64,000 nt of DNA, from positions 973,501 through 1,037,500 of the forward strand of contig CALNXK010000099.1 in NCBI GenBank assembly GCA_942486035.1, read 5' to 3'. This DNA is from Porites lobata (Eukaryota > Cnidaria > Anthozoa > Scleractinia > Poritidae). Of this stretch, positions 61,901 through 64,000 are shown piece by piece. A program made the position numbers and the translations under genes. Under the pieces are notes generated by a model, which saw only the letters and a list, made by a program, of their open reading frames with translations, was not told where the DNA came from and made no database searches. The number at the start of each line of letters is the position of its first letter. Position 1 is the stretch's first letter.

Positions 61901-63559
61901 AGTCTTTATCAGCTGAAAGTTGACCAAAGATGATGCAGATCATAACAATGACAAATTACCGGTAAATAAAAATGCAATGTACGGGATTTGTAACTGTCAA
62001 CATGTACTTGTTGTTTACTGCATTATCAGATCACCAAGAGCTACAAAATATGTATTGTTACAAGACACGTACATAATTATATAAACAAGTCTTTACTTTC
62101 ATAAGAGTTTAACTTACACATAGTTCTAGTCTCACCTATGGTAGTTGCAAGGTAATATATTTTTCGCGGTGTGTTTGACATAATGTCAAATGAGTGACAA
62201 AACCCTATATACAATGCTGTGAAAAAGAAAAATAATAATTTATTAAGCTTGATACATGTACTTTCTGCAAGTACAGAGAGACATTTCATCAACTGTCCTA
62301 CCCACTTTATAAGAAAATATAATGGTTAATATTGTACACAATCTTTCCTACACTTGTAACATTCACCAATGCAAACAAAATTTTGGTGGACTTAGCTGGG
62401 CTCAACTTTTTTTCCCAATACTTATCCTTTATTGCTCGTTAATTTCGCGGGTCTTTAATTTTGCATTTTTTGAGATTGTAAAAATTCACGAAATTAAAGT
62501 CAACCTGCAAAAACAATCCTTGCAAATTTTAAGCACGCAATATTCAATACTCATAGAGAAAATTCAAATAACAATATTTTATTAACACATAATAGCAATG
62601 ATGCGTATCGACAAACACAGGTTGCTAACTGGTTTTACCGGTATGCTCCATTTTGTTTGTATCATCCTTTGTGAAATAACTTTCGTTTGCAAAGATTTCA
62701 CACATTGATTGTTCCAGTTTATCTAACTTTTTTTAAAGGTTTAAACTTAAAAAAAAAAAAAACGAAAATGAAGTTGAGAAAGCTCAAATTGTAAAATTTA
62801 ATGCCCTTTTTCATATTTACCAGTTAAAATTGTGAAAATAAAAACCCCCAAGTTACTGGCTCCCCAAATTCACGAAATTATAAAGTTCTAATAATCAGGT
62901 TCTAGTTATTTATTTATCCGGTAAATAATGCTATCAACCTTTTCAGCTGCTAGGGCCAGGAATACACTTACAGGGGCGTAGCTAGGGGGAGGGGGGTCCT
63001 GGGGTGCCTGTGACCCCCTCTTGGTAGGCCTTCTTTTGAGCAAACAACCTACAATATTCAGGTGGCGAAAACGTTATGACAATATCTTGGCCGTAAAAGC
63101 CATTGTTGATAAGCCCACTTTTTAAAAATTTGTTTTTTTGTAAAGTATTGTCGTCAACGGCTCTTGTCTTTTAATAGTTAATATGGGCCTTCATGCCATG
63201 ATAATACGACTGAGCCTGCTGATACATGAGGGAGAGCAGCAGTATAAACCATATATAGTCGGCGATCCCCAGATGGTGTCCCTGTTGAGTAGTCTCTGTG
63301 ACCCCCCCCCTTTGACAAATCCTGGCTATGCCCCTGACTTGGTGCCAGGACAATCATACTCAACCTACTTATGAAAAATTTAACCAGACCGCCAATAAAT
63401 AAAATTAGCTATGTTGCACTTACCAGGTACTAAAATATCTCCAAACCCCAGTAAGGAATATGGTCTAAGACAAACAGACAATGTTGACTTTTTCAGTCTT
63501 GGAACCTTGAGAACCATAGGTAGCTGTTCTTTACTTCCACCTCCTTCACAATCACAAAC
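58981..63559 (-). CDS. Signal peptide peptidase-like 2 (SPPL2A/B type), C-terminal exons, partial
   Basis: Minus-strand exons at about 63559-63424, 62216-62136, 61631-61477 and 59103-58981, with GT-AG borders and matching phase. The stop is at 58983-58981. The product is a multi-pass intramembrane aspartyl protease that cuts type II membrane stubs in late endosomes and lysosomes, or at the cell surface. Visible family marks are the second catalytic aspartate in LLGFGDILVP and the QPALLYLVPCTL (PAL) motif before the last helix. The QLPMVLKVPRL stretch ahead of the catalytic motif is SPPL2-specific. The first catalytic motif (YD) and the N-terminal protease-associated domain lie beyond the right edge. 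The cytosolic tail is short, acidic and Pro-rich. The 63559 exon border is approximate. The introns hold MITEs and a SINE pair. SPPL2A and SPPL2B cannot be told apart safely; the last exons look slightly closer to SPPL2B. Confidence 0.9.
60050..60202 (-). mobile_element. Short tRNA-derived SINE, copy 1 of an inverted pair
   Basis: On the minus strand a tRNA-like head with AGGTCAAGTGGTAAGACAGC and a B-box-like GGGTTTGAATCCC is followed by a short body ending GATGATCTACTTTCATATAA. Copy 2 faces it. Confidence 0.6.
60222..60365 (+). mobile_element. Short tRNA-derived SINE, copy 2 of an inverted pair
   Basis: Plus strand: GGCTTGTTAGCTCAAGG head, GGTTTGAATC B box, and the same gatgatctactttcatata end as copy 1. 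It is not a functional tRNA. Confidence 0.6.
62425..62893. mobile_element. MITE with TACCTTATTG-type termini, copy 4 (diverged)
   Basis: Clearly related to 23219-23658 through the order of internal motifs (gggtctttaattt, caaacacaggttgct, gctccattttgt, aaatgaagttgag). The ends are weathered. It lies in an SPPL2 intron. Confidence 0.6.
62971..63336. mobile_element. MITE with CAGGGGC(A/G)TAGC ends, in SPPL2 intron
   Basis: Ends caggggcgtagctagg and cctggctatgcccctg form inverted repeats of about 16 bp. The 366 bp element has no coding capacity. The small frames at 63171-63374 are inside it. Confidence 0.75.
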
Positions 63560-64000
63560 AAAACAAACAGTCATTTATGAACCAAGTTCTCAGTCAGATA
63601 CAGTGTACATGTATAATAATACTAAAATTACGATGTACATATTAATGTATCTCAAGGATACTACCACTAGATCCACCAATCAAACTAGCTAGAGAAATTT
63701 TAAGTACTTCATTGACCAAATGCTTTAAAGCTGAAACTTTTACCATTGAGGAATTCATATAAGGATCCACATAGTTTAGTTTCCTAGATTATAACAACTG
63801 GCGGGGAAGAAGGTTAGAAATGACTGGATGTGAAATAGTTCCAAGGGAGAAATCTTATTGCACACACTTTAACTGTCTATAAAACATTTTTTCTCCTCTG
63901 ATGTGAGTGGGTGTTTAGTCGTCTATAGTTTTTAATAATCATTGTAGGGGATTGAGAGTCGATTGTGGCTCCTACCAGACTGTTTTCAACTCCTTTCAGC

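Noticed and set aside
58981..63559. Functional coupling of the SPPL2-like protease with the TNF-like genes
   Set aside because: SPPL2a/b cut TNF stubs in vertebrates, but the TNF-like proteins here lack a membrane anchor and lie 11 kb away beyond other genes. Neighbourhood alone is not evidence.

Overview
This 64 kb window looks like nuclear DNA of an anthozoan cnidarian, most likely a stony coral. The reasons are an AT-rich base composition, short spliced animal genes, a collagen triple-helix-repeat (CTHRC1-like) gene, a tandem group of TNF-like ligands, a single-exon rhodopsin-class receptor, and dense short transposons of the kind that fill coral introns. The species is an inference. No prokaryotic, organellar or viral gene was recognised.

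Layout. 0-5.5 kb: a few weak, splice-flanked exons of an unknown small gene, in otherwise repeat-bearing DNA. 6.4-8.1 kb: a complete three-exon CTHRC1-like secreted collagen gene (+). 8-15 kb: repeats, including short inverted-repeat elements, a 1.1 kb terminal-inverted-repeat element and a decayed LINE. 15-47.6 kb: a segmentally duplicated region with four copies of a two-exon secreted TNF-like gene. Copy A (-) is open throughout. Copies B, C and D (+) each carry different damage. A and B lie on arms of a large imperfect inverted repeat (about 17.02-22.43 kb and 24.96-31.34 kb). C and D are further direct copies in the orientation of B. A 1.5 kb unit is repeated at 15.2, 22.4 and 40.8 kb and seems to be an older relative of the TNF 5' flank. 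A decayed Crypton recombinase gene sits at 33.1-33.8 kb. 48-50.7 kb: more short elements. 50.8-51.7 kb: an intact intronless class A GPCR (-). 54.85-57.06 kb: a complete four-exon LSM7 gene (+). 58.98-63.56 kb: the last four exons of an SPPL2-type intramembrane aspartyl protease (-), convergent with LSM7 and running off the right edge.

The genes do not form a pathway. LSM7 (RNA splicing and decay) and SPPL2 are housekeeping-type neighbours. SPPL2a/b proteases cleave TNF-family stubs in vertebrates, but these TNF-like proteins have a cleavable signal peptide rather than a type II anchor, so their closeness to SPPL2 is probably chance. The main interest is the young, rearranging TNF-like array, whose transposon insertions can be checked against filled and empty sites inside the window.
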